This document shows positions 36,851 through 44,258 of a stretch of DNA of 64,000 nucleotides, piece after piece. The stretch is from the NCBI GenBank assembly GCA_958435945.1, contig CAUBIC010000006.1:45045-109044 (forward strand), given 5' to 3'. Made by a program: the position numbers and the translations under genes. The stretch's first letter is position 1; the number at the start of each line of letters is the position of its first letter. This DNA is from an uncultured Collinsella sp. GTDB lineage: Bacteria; Actinomycetota; Coriobacteriia; Coriobacteriales; Coriobacteriaceae. A model generated the notes under the pieces. That model made no database searches. It was not told the origin of the DNA and saw nothing but the letters and a program-made list of their open reading frames with translations.

Positions 36851-37592
36851 TGTCGCTGTCCTCCTGCTTGTTTGCGTTCATCGCCGCCTCGGCCTCGGCC
36901 TTCAGACGACGGGCTTCCTCGAGCTTGGCCTCGGCCTGGGCGAGCTGCTCGGCGGCGTTATCGGCCGTGACAGTTGCGGTGTCGCCCTTGCCCTCGGCAT
37001 CCACGATGGCAGCCGCGGCGGCCAGGCGGTCTTCCTCGGCCATAGCGCGCTTGAGGTTCATGCCCACCACGATGAGGTGATACACCTGGTAGATAAAGAA
37101 CAGCAGCATGGGCAGCACGATCACAATGAGGAAGCCCATGGAGCTGGACAGTAAGTCCATGACCTTGCCCATCTGCGGCAGCGCGAACAGGTACTTGCCC
37201 ACGATGTCGCCGTCGCTGATGATGTGCGTATCGGCCACGTCGTTGTTGTCGCCCTTGGTGGTAAAGCTGCGCATGCCGTTGACCTCGTCGATGGCGGCGA
37301 TGCGGTGCGTGTTGAGCGCGTACTCGTTGTCGATGATGGTATGGAACGTCACGATGTCGCCCACCTCGAGCTTGGAGGTGTCGCACTTTTTGATGATGAT
37401 GAGGTCGCCCTTGTTAAACGTGGGCGCCATGGAGTCGGACTGCACGGCGAGCGGGGTGAAGCCGGCGATGTCAGAGACGCTGCCGTCCTCGTGCGTGGCG
37501 AGCGTGGTAAACGCATACAGGGCCGCCACCAGGATGATGATCCACATGACGACGCTCAGCGCGATGGATGCGACTTTTTTAACAGATTGCAT
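36843..37592 (-). CDS. sipW: SipW-type (ER-like) signal peptidase I, first copy
   Basis: This 249-residue protein has an N-terminal helix (IALSVVMWIIILVAALYAF), catalytic Ser in VQSDSMAPTF, the Lys-replacing His in ALNTHRIAAI and the TKGDNNDVADTH box. A second helical hairpin (MGFLIVIVLPMLLFFIYQVY) and a cytoplasmic coiled C-terminus rich in Ala/Glu follow. It belongs to the SipW class that cleaves TasA/CalY-like preproteins, four of which are encoded immediately upstream. It overlaps the AAA+ gene start by 8 bp. Confidence 0.92.
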   Translation of the reverse strand: MQSVKKVASIALSVVMWIIILVAALYAFTTLATHEDGSVSDIAGFTPLAVQSDSMAPTFNKGDLIIIKKCDTSKLEVGDIVTFHTIIDNEYALNTHRIAAIDEVNGMRSFTTKGDNNDVADTHIISDGDIVGKYLFALPQMGKVMDLLSSSMGFLIVIVLPMLLFFIYQVYHLIVVGMNLKRAMAEEDRLAAAAAIVDAEGKGDTATVTADNAAEQLAQAEAKLEEARRLKAEAEAAMNANKQEDSDSE

Positions 37593-37651
37593 GATGTCCC
37601 TTACTACCGTGTCTGTCTAGGTCGTTCGCGGCCCGGTGGCCGCCGTGCGTA

Positions 37652-38479
37652 TCACTGTTCCTCGATGCCCTCAAAGCGCATCGAAACCGAATAGTTAGCT
37701 CCCTTTAGCATATTAGTGCAATTTGGGTCCGTTCCCTCGAGCCATATGCGAACGGTTACCGGCTTGTCCGTATCTTTTATCAGGTCGAACATATCGCTGG
37801 CCGCGGTCGCCTCGCCCGAGCCGAGCCCAAAGACGGTGGCCGCGCCGGATGAGCCCCCACCCCCGTTGGGGTTGTAGACCCAGGTATGACCGTCGGCGGT
37901 AAAGCTCATGCGCATGGCGCTGGCCATGCCCTGCGTGTCGGAGCTAAACCGCGTGCCGGACACGCCGCCGTCGCCATCCTGCCCGGTCAGGCGCACGCGC
38001 AGGTCCGTGCTGCCCATAAAATGCAGCGTGAACTCCAGGTAGGCGCCGGTGGCGGGATCGGCAGTGGAGCCGTCTTCGAAGGTGAAGGTCTGGTAGTCGC
38101 TCGTGGTGACGGGCTTGAGCTTGGACGCATCGATGTCCACGCCCTTTTCGCTAGCGATGCGCGCCGAGATCTGATCGAAGCCCAGGCTGTGCACGTATTC
38201 GTCGAATGTGGCGTGTTCGTCCAGGTCAAAGCGCAGCGAGCCATCGGCGTTGGCGTCGATCATGAGCATGCGGGTTTTGGCGCTATCGGCGATGGAGAAC
38301 CAGGCGAACGTTGCCATGGCTATCGCCACCAGCGCAAACAGCACCAACACCACGGTTGTGGTGAGCTTGCGGCGCAGATCGGTGTCGGTGGGCGCGGCGG
38401 CGTTGGGCTTGCCGGTGGCGGCGACTGGACGGCGGTCGCCGGTAGCCGAGCGGCGGTCGTCTGATTCAACGCGTGCCAT
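37652..38479 (-). CDS. TasA/CalY-like SipW-dependent secreted protein
   Basis: This 275-residue protein has a 35-residue polar N-terminus, a hydrophobic core (TTVVLVLFALVAIAMATFAWFS) ending in the A-T-F-A-W-F box of SipW-dependent signal peptides, and an exported domain. The C-terminus has VTVRIWLEGTDPNCTN, the signature shared by its paralogues. It is the last of four adjacent substrates and lies 59 bases before sipW. A role as a surface fibre subunit is inferred from TasA/camelysin relatives. Confidence 0.82.
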   Translation of the reverse strand: MARVESDDRRSATGDRRPVAATGKPNAAAPTDTDLRRKLTTTVVLVLFALVAIAMATFAWFSIADSAKTRMLMIDANADGSLRFDLDEHATFDEYVHSLGFDQISARIASEKGVDIDASKLKPVTTSDYQTFTFEDGSTADPATGAYLEFTLHFMGSTDLRVRLTGQDGDGGVSGTRFSSDTQGMASAMRMSFTADGHTWVYNPNGGGGSSGAATVFGLGSGEATAASDMFDLIKDTDKPVTVRIWLEGTDPNCTNMLKGANYSVSMRFEGIEEQ

Positions 38480-38481
38480 TG

Positions 38482-39468
38482 CTACTCACCGTCCAAGGTC
38501 GCAAAGAGCGCCAGGTGCAAGGTGCCCGGATCCTGATAGAGATAGTCGGCGCTATCGGGATCGGTGCCCTCGATGTAGTAATAGATATCCAAACGATAGG
38601 TCTGGCCAAGCCCAAGCGTGGCAAGCGCGTTTTGCGGACGCGCGGCCGTCTCGCTCGTGTCCAGCGTAAAGGCGGCTGGGTCCTGCGTTACGTTGGCACC
38701 GCAAGCAAGCTGGCCGTTTTGCCAACCCAGAAGCATGCCCTCGGTGTAGCCCGCCAGGCCCGAAGGCGCGGTCGCGGGATGCTCGTCGCGATGGCCGCTA
38801 TCAGAGCTGTCGAGCTCAAAAATGTTGGTGGCAAGCACCTGGTTGCCGCTCGAAATCTTGATGCCCACGCGGGCTGCGCGCAGCAGCTCGGCATCGGCAC
38901 CCTGCGGGACCAGCGATTCGGCCAGATACAGGTTGACCTTGCCCCTTACTTTGCTGGCGCCCGTTCCGGTAATGGTGGAGCGCAGGTCGATCCAACCGTG
39001 GTAGAAGGCGGAGCCGTTGTCTTTTGCCTGCTCAAACACTGTGGCATCGCCGGCAGAGTTGTTTTGCGCACAGGCAGCAAAGCCGTTGAGATCGAAGGTC
39101 GAGACCGGGTAGAGCGTCACGGCGCCGGTCGCGATAGAAGCTAGGGAAACGTCGCCCTGCTGCGACCAGCTGCCACGGTCGGCATCGCCCAGCTCCAGCA
39201 CCAGCTTGGACGTGTCGCTGTGCACGCTCACCGAGTTGGTGTTGACCTTCATGTTGTTCGTGAACCAAGCGTAGGTCGCGGCGCCCAGCGTGGCGGCGAG
39301 TGCCACCATGACGAGCGCGATGTAGGCACGCGCGCGGTGGGCGTGGCGGCGGGCGGCGGAGTCCGAGCCCACGGTGCGCTCGACGGCCGCGTTGGAGGGG
39401 ACCGCAGGGCTCCCGCTCTGGGTTTTGGCCTCGCAGCTATCTGCTGGCATGTGCTTCCGATCTTCCAT
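38482..39468 (-). CDS. TasA/CalY-like SipW-dependent secreted protein
   Basis: This 328-residue protein has a long polar N-terminus (about 45 residues with many His/Arg), then YIALVMVALAATLGAATYAWFTNN, a clear SipW-type signal. The exported part ends with YRLDIYYYIEGTDPDSAD; the Cys of the shared signature is replaced by Ser. ATG 39468 follows AAGGGGGCGAG. It is 2 bases from the next gene and 13 bases from the previous, so all are co-transcribed. Confidence 0.8.
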   Translation of the reverse strand: MEDRKHMPADSCEAKTQSGSPAVPSNAAVERTVGSDSAARRHAHRARAYIALVMVALAATLGAATYAWFTNNMKVNTNSVSVHSDTSKLVLELGDADRGSWSQQGDVSLASIATGAVTLYPVSTFDLNGFAACAQNNSAGDATVFEQAKDNGSAFYHGWIDLRSTITGTGASKVRGKVNLYLAESLVPQGADAELLRAARVGIKISSGNQVLATNIFELDSSDSGHRDEHPATAPSGLAGYTEGMLLGWQNGQLACGANVTQDPAAFTLDTSETAARPQNALATLGLGQTYRLDIYYYIEGTDPDSADYLYQDPGTLHLALFATLDGE

Positions 39469-39481
39469 GTCACTCGCCCCC

Positions 39482-40318
39482 TTATGCCTTGGCCGCGGCA
39501 AAGGCAAGCTGCAACACCACATCGCGGGCCTGGGCCTCGTCGATGCAATTGGCGTCGCAGCCTTCCATGTACACAACGTAGCGAACGCTTGCCACCTCGT
39601 TGGCGGCCAGCGTGCAGATGGGCGTGGCGCCCGCGCGCGCCGCGGGCGTGTCACCGGTGCCGTCCATGCTGCAAGCGCTTATGGCGCGCGCAGGGTCGGC
39701 GGTATAGGTCCAGCCCGAGGCGCCCGCTGCCACAACCACGCCGTCTTGCGCGGTGGTGCGCCTGCTGGTGGCACCCGCGGTGCTGCCCAGGTCGTCGCAG
39801 GTAAAGATATGCGTTTGCGTACCTGCCTGAGTCGTAATTACCAGGCCCAGGCGCAGTGCGGCCAGCAGTTGCGGGTCGCTCGTCACGCTCATCTGGCCCG
39901 GATACAGGTACACGTTGAGGGCGCTGTCGTTGCCTTTAAGGTACAGCATGCCCGAGAGAGCGTAGTCGTCCAGCTGCGCGGTGCAGTCGGCGTAGTCGGT
40001 CGTGATGCCCGCGGCGTTTTGGAACGTGCCGCGCCAAAAGCGGGAAAGGTCTGACGTCGAGATGGGATAGAGCGTCTTGTCGGCAGAGGCAAGTGCAGCC
40101 GTCGTGTCCCAGGGCCCGTTGGCCGAAAGGCCAATCTGCAAGTCGGAGCTCTCGTCGCTTACCGTATGCGCCACGGGCGTCACGTTGGTGTAGCGCGAGT
40201 TGCTAAACCAGGCGTAGGTGGCGGCGCTCAGGGCAGCTACCAGCACCAGCATCCATGCGGCCGCAGCAACCATGCGGCGGCGCGAACCTAGGATGTCTTT
40301 GATGCTCGATGTACTCAT
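39482..40318 (-). CDS. TasA/CalY-like SipW-dependent secreted protein
   Basis: This 278-residue protein begins MSTSSIKDILGSRRRMVAAAAWMLV and carries the signal core VLVAALSAATYAWFSNS. The exported domain includes DLSRFWRGTFQNAAG and ends with VRYVVYMEGCDANCID, the family signature with two Cys. It lies 11 bases after the first substrate gene. The function as fibre subunit or minor adaptor is inferred. Confidence 0.82.
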   Translation of the reverse strand: MSTSSIKDILGSRRRMVAAAAWMLVLVAALSAATYAWFSNSRYTNVTPVAHTVSDESSDLQIGLSANGPWDTTAALASADKTLYPISTSDLSRFWRGTFQNAAGITTDYADCTAQLDDYALSGMLYLKGNDSALNVYLYPGQMSVTSDPQLLAALRLGLVITTQAGTQTHIFTCDDLGSTAGATSRRTTAQDGVVVAAGASGWTYTADPARAISACSMDGTGDTPAARAGATPICTLAANEVASVRYVVYMEGCDANCIDEAQARDVVLQLAFAAAKA

Positions 40319-40329
40319 CCCCGGCCCCC

Positions 40330-41214
40330 TTACGAACGCTTGCCGGCAAAGCGCAGCGCCAGCGATTGCAGGCTAGTGGCGGCCAGATTGTTGGTGCAGT
40401 CGGGGTCGCAGCCTTCTAGCCACACGTACACATCCACGCGCACGGGCGTGCTGCGGTTGGCGCCCTTGGCAGCGGCGGGCAGGCTGCAGATCTTGGTCGT
40501 GGTCTCCTTGAGGCTCACGATGCCGGTGTCTTCGTTGTAATCGCAGAAGTTTGCGCTGGTCAGCTGGTCAAAATGAATCGTGGAACCATCGGAGCGGGTG
40601 CTGTCGAGCACCAGGTGGTCCTGCTCGTTTTCGCCGGCATCCTTGCCGTCGAGCGTGTTATAGCGCGCCTGGGGGTTGTGCTCGCCCGAGACCTCAAAGA
40701 CGTACTGACCCGTAACGGTGTCACCCTGCCCTGGAGCATAGGTAACCAGCCCCACGCGCAGAGCGGTGGAGATGGGGTTTGCCGGGTCCTGCTCGGTAAA
40801 GTCGATGCCCGACAGGTACACGTCGGTTGCGGCCGAGTTGGTAGCCAGGTACAGGGAGGTCTTGTAGTAGTCGGAATGCTCGGCCGCGCCAAACATGCTG
40901 GCGAACAGGGAGTCCTGCGTGGTTCCGCCGGTAAAGCCCGTTACCTTTTGAAATCCGTTGAGCACGTTGTCGGTCGAGACGGGATCGAGCAGGCCCGCAA
41001 AGCTCAGACCAGCGTTGGTCTTGTACTCGCCGTCGTACTCGTTGGAGATGAGGAAGGTCACGCCCGTGCCCGCGGCCATCTTGACGTCGGTGATATGACG
41101 GTTGGCGTTGTAGATGTACCAGGCATACGTTACAGCTCCGGCAGCAGCAAGGGCCACCAGTAACGTGGCGAGCATGCGATTGAACTGTTTTCGCAGCGAG
41201 CGCGCGTCCGACAT
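40330..41214 (-). CDS. TasA/CalY-like SipW-dependent secreted protein, first gene of the operon
   Basis: This 294-residue protein has a short basic N-terminus (RSLRKQFNR), the signal core MLATLLVALAAAGAVTYAWYIYN, a domain with NEYDGEYKTNAGLSFAG and DNVLNGFQKVTG, and the C-terminal VDVYVWLEGCDPDCTNN signature. It heads the eight-gene minus-strand operon down to 32094. The 230-bp gap to tRNA-Val upstream must hold the promoter, but no strong -10/-35 could be singled out on this strand. Confidence 0.82.
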   Translation of the reverse strand: MSDARSLRKQFNRMLATLLVALAAAGAVTYAWYIYNANRHITDVKMAAGTGVTFLISNEYDGEYKTNAGLSFAGLLDPVSTDNVLNGFQKVTGFTGGTTQDSLFASMFGAAEHSDYYKTSLYLATNSAATDVYLSGIDFTEQDPANPISTALRVGLVTYAPGQGDTVTGQYVFEVSGEHNPQARYNTLDGKDAGENEQDHLVLDSTRSDGSTIHFDQLTSANFCDYNEDTGIVSLKETTTKICSLPAAAKGANRSTPVRVDVYVWLEGCDPDCTNNLAATSLQSLALRFAGKRS

Positions 41215-41386
41215 GCCCCTCCCCCATTTGCCGCGTTATAAACTGCCTGGGCACGATTTGCCCATAATGGAGTTATTTTACGCGAATGTGCAGTTCATCG
41301 GGGGTACAATCGCGACTTTCCGCGTGCTGTTCGCGCTACATCGAGGCGAATAGAGTCGCAAATCGCCACTTTTATAAAAATAGTTC

Positions 41387-41415
41387 TTGCCACTGGGCGG
41401 GAGCTCCGTTATATT
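41387..41415 (+). promoter_or_regulatory. Promoter of tRNA-Val
   Basis: TTGCCA (41387-41392) and TATATT (41410-41415) are separated by 17 bases and lie 30 bases before the tRNA. Confidence 0.82.
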
Positions 41416-41444
41416 ATTCCCTGCGCACTCGCGCACCCTTGATC

Positions 41445-41519
41445 GGGCGTTTAGCTCAGGGGGAGAGCGCTTCCCTGACACGGAAGAGGTCAGAAGTTCA
41501 AATCTTCTAACGCCCACCA
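41445..41519 (+). tRNA. tRNA-Val (anticodon GAC)
   Basis: This 75-base tRNA has acceptor arms GGGCGTT and AACGCCC, discriminator A and an encoded CCA. The D arm is GCTC/GAGC, the anticodon stem is CTTCC/GGAAG around CTGACAC (anticodon GAC) and the T arm is AGAAG/CTTCT with TTCAAAT. It decodes GUC and probably GUU valine codons. A single-gene unit with its own promoter and terminator. Confidence 0.95.
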
Positions 41520-41527
41520 AATGTTCG

Positions 41528-41563
41528 CAGCTCAGAGGCTTCGCCTCTGGGCTGTTTTGTTTT
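41528..41563 (+). terminator. Rho-independent terminator after tRNA-Val
   Basis: CAGCTCAGAGGC pairs with GCCTCTGGGCTG around a TTC loop and is followed by TTTTGTTTT. Confidence 0.88.
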
Positions 41564-41804
41564 ACGCCGCCAAGCCAAAAGGGCGCCGCAGCACCCAAAG
41601 CCGCTTCGACAGCTCCAATAACCATCCCAGACGAGGCCGATGCCGCCTCGACAGCGCCGGCAAACACCCCGACAGCGCCCAAAGCCGCCCAACAGCCCTG
41701 ATGATCGCCTCGATCAGGCCCAAAATCGCCCAAACAACCCTAGCGATCGCCTCGATCAGACCAAGATGTGGCCCTCGTAGCCGTATCCGGACAGCCCGCA
41801 AATC

Positions 41805-41984
41805 GAAGGTGAATGGTTTCCCGTGAAGTGAACGAGCCAAAACGAACCCCTGGAGCATCGACACTTTTGGCGGCTCATTTCCTGCGGCTTTGTCGTTAGA
41901 ATCCTGCGGTTTTGGCGCCAAAAAGTGTGGATGCTTCGGGGGTCCAAAAACACTCGTTCACTTCGCGGGAAACCATTCACCTTC
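41805..41984. repeat. 180-bp near-perfect palindromic element
   Basis: The outer arms 41805-41836 and 41953-41984 are 32 bases long and differ at one base. Inside them a second imperfect pairing runs from about 41847-41872 to 41916-41945 (for example ACACTTTTGGCG with CGCCAAAAAGTGT). The centre has the short direct repeat TCCTGCGG. It lies in the 501-bp stretch between tRNA-Val and the gene at 42021; the rest of that stretch (41565-41800) is C-rich with irregular GCCTCGA/CGATCAG repeats and no supported gene. Confidence 0.75.
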
Positions 41985-42020
41985 AATACGGCAGCACCCC
42001 CTCCGCCGCCAAAGGCCCAC

Positions 42021-43124
42021 TTACCAATGCTGATGTGCCTCAATAACGGACTGCCAGAGCTTAAACCGCTTTGTCTCGAGGCGCGCCTGTGCCAAATATC
42101 GCGCTTCCTCAGTCATAGGCTTGTAAAATATGGGCCGCTTGCGACGATGCAGCTTGCGTCGGATGCGCTCGCACAGGCGAACGAGCTTTTCGTAGTCGCT
42201 CACCTGGTCAGTCGTCACTGTAAAGTACGCGACCCCATTGAGCATCTGCAGCTCGTTGCGGCGCTCGGCATCCTTGTGGATTTTCTCGCTTCCATCATGG
42301 ATGGCGTCGCTGTCGTAATCGACCAGCGCGGTAAGCACCTCGGGCAGCAAGCCAGCCCTTACTTTATCCAGGCCCACCTCGGCTTTCGCCGTAAGCGTAA
42401 TGTCGGGCGTGCGCTCCAACACGCGCAGCTTGCGGTTGCGCCCATCGTTGTAACCGTCGCGAATGAAGTACTTCTTGTTCAGCTCGGCCTTGCCCAGTGC
42501 AAGCCCGCCGTAATGCGCAGGCAGCGACATAAACATGCAAAGCCCCGACTCCCTTGGAGACCGTGAGCCCTCTTCCACATACGGAAGCAACGCCTTCGCC
42601 TTGGCGGCGCCTCTCACCTTTGACGCCCGGTCAAGGTACGCCGCAATGAGCTCCTTGGTCGTGAGCTTCCCATCGCGCATGCCCGCATCCCTGCTTGTTA
42701 CCCCACCGGGAGCAAGGTTATCCAGCCGATAGTCCGATGTCATGGCATAGCCGGCATAGATGGCCTCCGCCGCATCGCCATCATGGGCGGCCTGCAAAAA
42801 CGCCAGCTCAGGAGAGCACACATACGCATCCAAGTCGCCCATCCAGTGACCCAGCGAGATAAACGAACCCGCCGGGAGCTCGTTGGTACACAGGTGCGTC
42901 TTAACGTGCTGGCTCCGCCGACGGTCGGCGCGCGACGGCACCAGCAAATCCAGCGTTTCGACCCCCAGGTCATAGCGATCGATAACCTCCTGCGCTTCTT
43001 GATCCAAGAGCGCGCAGGCGCCCGCGATCGACACGACCTCTGGTTCCGAATCCCCAAAGCGAGGGTTCGGCATGTGCGCCAAAAGCGCCAGTGCAGCATT
43101 ATGTGAAACGATAAAGTACCTCAT
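42021..43124 (-). CDS. Endonuclease-fold protein (DUF559/AbiEi-like), paralogue 2
   Basis: This 367-residue protein shares block order with the gene at 16157-17230: SPELAFLQAA, then SPRESGLCMFMSLPAHYGGLAL, then VDYDSDAIHDGSEKIHKDAERRNELQ and VAYFTVTTDQV, compared with ILECQGRSAHDSE, DAERATALTSMGYDVIQIT in paralogue 1. The C-terminal acidic and Arg residues suggest a Vsr/DUF559-like fold; the role is unknown (antitoxin-like, repair or defence). The ATG has no good ribosome site; a TATCTT -10 box ends 6 bases before it, which would give a leaderless mRNA. Confidence 0.65.
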   Translation of the reverse strand: MRYFIVSHNAALALLAHMPNPRFGDSEPEVVSIAGACALLDQEAQEVIDRYDLGVETLDLLVPSRADRRRSQHVKTHLCTNELPAGSFISLGHWMGDLDAYVCSPELAFLQAAHDGDAAEAIYAGYAMTSDYRLDNLAPGGVTSRDAGMRDGKLTTKELIAAYLDRASKVRGAAKAKALLPYVEEGSRSPRESGLCMFMSLPAHYGGLALGKAELNKKYFIRDGYNDGRNRKLRVLERTPDITLTAKAEVGLDKVRAGLLPEVLTALVDYDSDAIHDGSEKIHKDAERRNELQMLNGVAYFTVTTDQVSDYEKLVRLCERIRRKLHRRKRPIFYKPMTEEARYLAQARLETKRFKLWQSVIEAHQHW

Positions 43125-43213
43125 GGCGCGAAGATAGCACGCGCGTCGGCGGCGGCTCGCGACCTTGGCGAGTTTTCGGCAAACGACCGTCGGTTTTTTG
43201 CCGTGGTGCGCCC

Positions 43214-43379
43214 AAAGTGCTCATTCGTCGACGTCTAAATGTAAATCCGTCAAGCTTTTGGCAAGGTTGCCACTCAACTGACCAAAAGCTGACCATTTGC
43301 TTGCCCATTTGCTTGACGGCGCGCCCTCGCCAAAATGCTCCGCGACTTCTCGAGCGACCGAAATGCTCACTCGTCGACC
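43214..43379. repeat. Intergenic repeat cluster upstream of paralogue 2 and the DUF5710 gene
   Basis: This 317-bp divergent gap (43125-43441) contains a near-exact direct repeat (AAGTGCTCATTCGTCGAC at about 43215 and AAATGCTCACTCGTCGAC at about 43361). Between them GTCAAGCTTTTGG (43249-43261) pairs with CCAAAAGCTGAC (43282-43293), followed by tandem variants of GACCATTTGCTT. Similar words occur at 9583-9634 and 61430-61475. No gene was seen in it. Confidence 0.55.
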
Positions 43380-43441
43380 ACACACCCGCCGCTGGGGTAT
43401 CCTTGGAGCACACGCACCGCAAACCGCACAAAGGAGCCGCC

Positions 43442-44140
43442 ATGCGCACCGAGCTCGATGTTCCCTTTTCACACAAGGACAAGGCCAAGGCCCTGGGCGC
43501 CAAGTGGGACCGGGCCAAGAAGATCTGGTACGTGCCCGATGGCGTCAACCCCGAGCCCTTTGCCGCGTGGCTGCCCGGCGTGGATCGCTCCGACCCCAGC
43601 GCGCCCTACATCTACCTGGTGCTGGGCAAGCGCGAATGCTGGAAGTGCCACGAGCAGACGACGGTCGCGGCCTTTGGCATTCCGTATTGGGCGGCCGAGG
43701 ACTCGGGCAGCAAGGCTGCGCCCAGCGCTGCGCCCGCCATGGACGACGCGGGCCACATCGTAATCGACACCGCCCGCGCCAACGCCGTGGCCATCGTTCC
43801 CACGCTGGGCTGCGTGCCGGCCGAGATCCGCGACTACCTGCGCGAGCGCTGCGGCTACAAGCCCGTAACGTCGCGCACCACCAAGACCGCATCGCTCGCC
43901 AGCACCTGCACCGGCTGCGGTGCGCTGCAAGGCAGCCATTACCTGTTCGAGGAGCCCACGTCGCCGTTTGCACTCACGGCCATCAACAAACTGCCCGCGC
44001 TGGAGTTCGTGCGCGTGGAAGTCGCCGGCGTCTATGGCATCCCCGCCGCCCTAGGCGACTTTGACCAGGCACTCTTCACCTGGGCACGCGACCACCACAC
44101 CCAGTTCCACAAGAGCCTGTTCGAGGGGATCTACCTGTAA
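43442..44140 (+). CDS. DUF5710 domain protein with putative zinc ribbon
   Basis: This 232-residue protein starts with a DUF5710-like module (VPFSHKDKAKALGAKWDRAKKIWYVP split here as VPFSHKDKAKALGAKW and KKIWYVPDGV, residues 7-33). Next come CWKCH and, later, CTGCG, a likely zinc-binding pair. DUF5710 modules appear in primase/topoisomerase-like and plasmid proteins and probably bind nucleic acid; the role here is unknown. ATG 43442 follows AAGGAG. It is followed by the palindrome array of the next gene. Confidence 0.7.
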   Translation: MRTELDVPFSHKDKAKALGAKWDRAKKIWYVPDGVNPEPFAAWLPGVDRSDPSAPYIYLVLGKRECWKCHEQTTVAAFGIPYWAAEDSGSKAAPSAAPAMDDAGHIVIDTARANAVAIVPTLGCVPAEIRDYLRERCGYKPVTSRTTKTASLASTCTGCGALQGSHYLFEEPTSPFALTAINKLPALEFVRVEVAGVYGIPAALGDFDQALFTWARDHHTQFHKSLFEGIYL

Positions 44141-44147
44141 GACAAAA

Positions 44148-44229
44148 CTCGAAAATCGAGTCCAGATTTCCTCGAAAATCGAGTGTGAAAATCCTCGAAA
44201 ATCGAGTATGATTATCCTCGAAAATCGAG
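44148..44229. repeat. Four-copy palindrome array upstream of the DUF4143 ATPase
   Basis: The 13-bp palindrome CTCGAAAATCGAG occurs at 44148, 44171, 44194 and 44217, with an exact 23-base period. The 10-base spacers are variable but AT-rich. The array lies between the DUF5710 stop and the ATPase start (29 bases from the last copy), so it is probably an operator array, perhaps bound by the ATPase or a linked factor. Confidence 0.85.
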
Positions 44230-44258
44230 TATGCGCAGGTAGTGAGGTTTATCAAATC

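Noticed and set aside
33017..36970. A 1317-codon open frame on the plus strand opposite the DUF2357 and AAA+ genes
   Set aside because: It is the antisense shadow of Ala/Glu-rich coding sequence (GC-rich third positions keep the opposite frame open). It lacks any domain, and the minus-strand genes have clear motifs.
44148..44229. Possible CRISPR array
   Set aside because: Units are 13-bp palindromes with 10-base spacers, far too short, and no cas genes are near.
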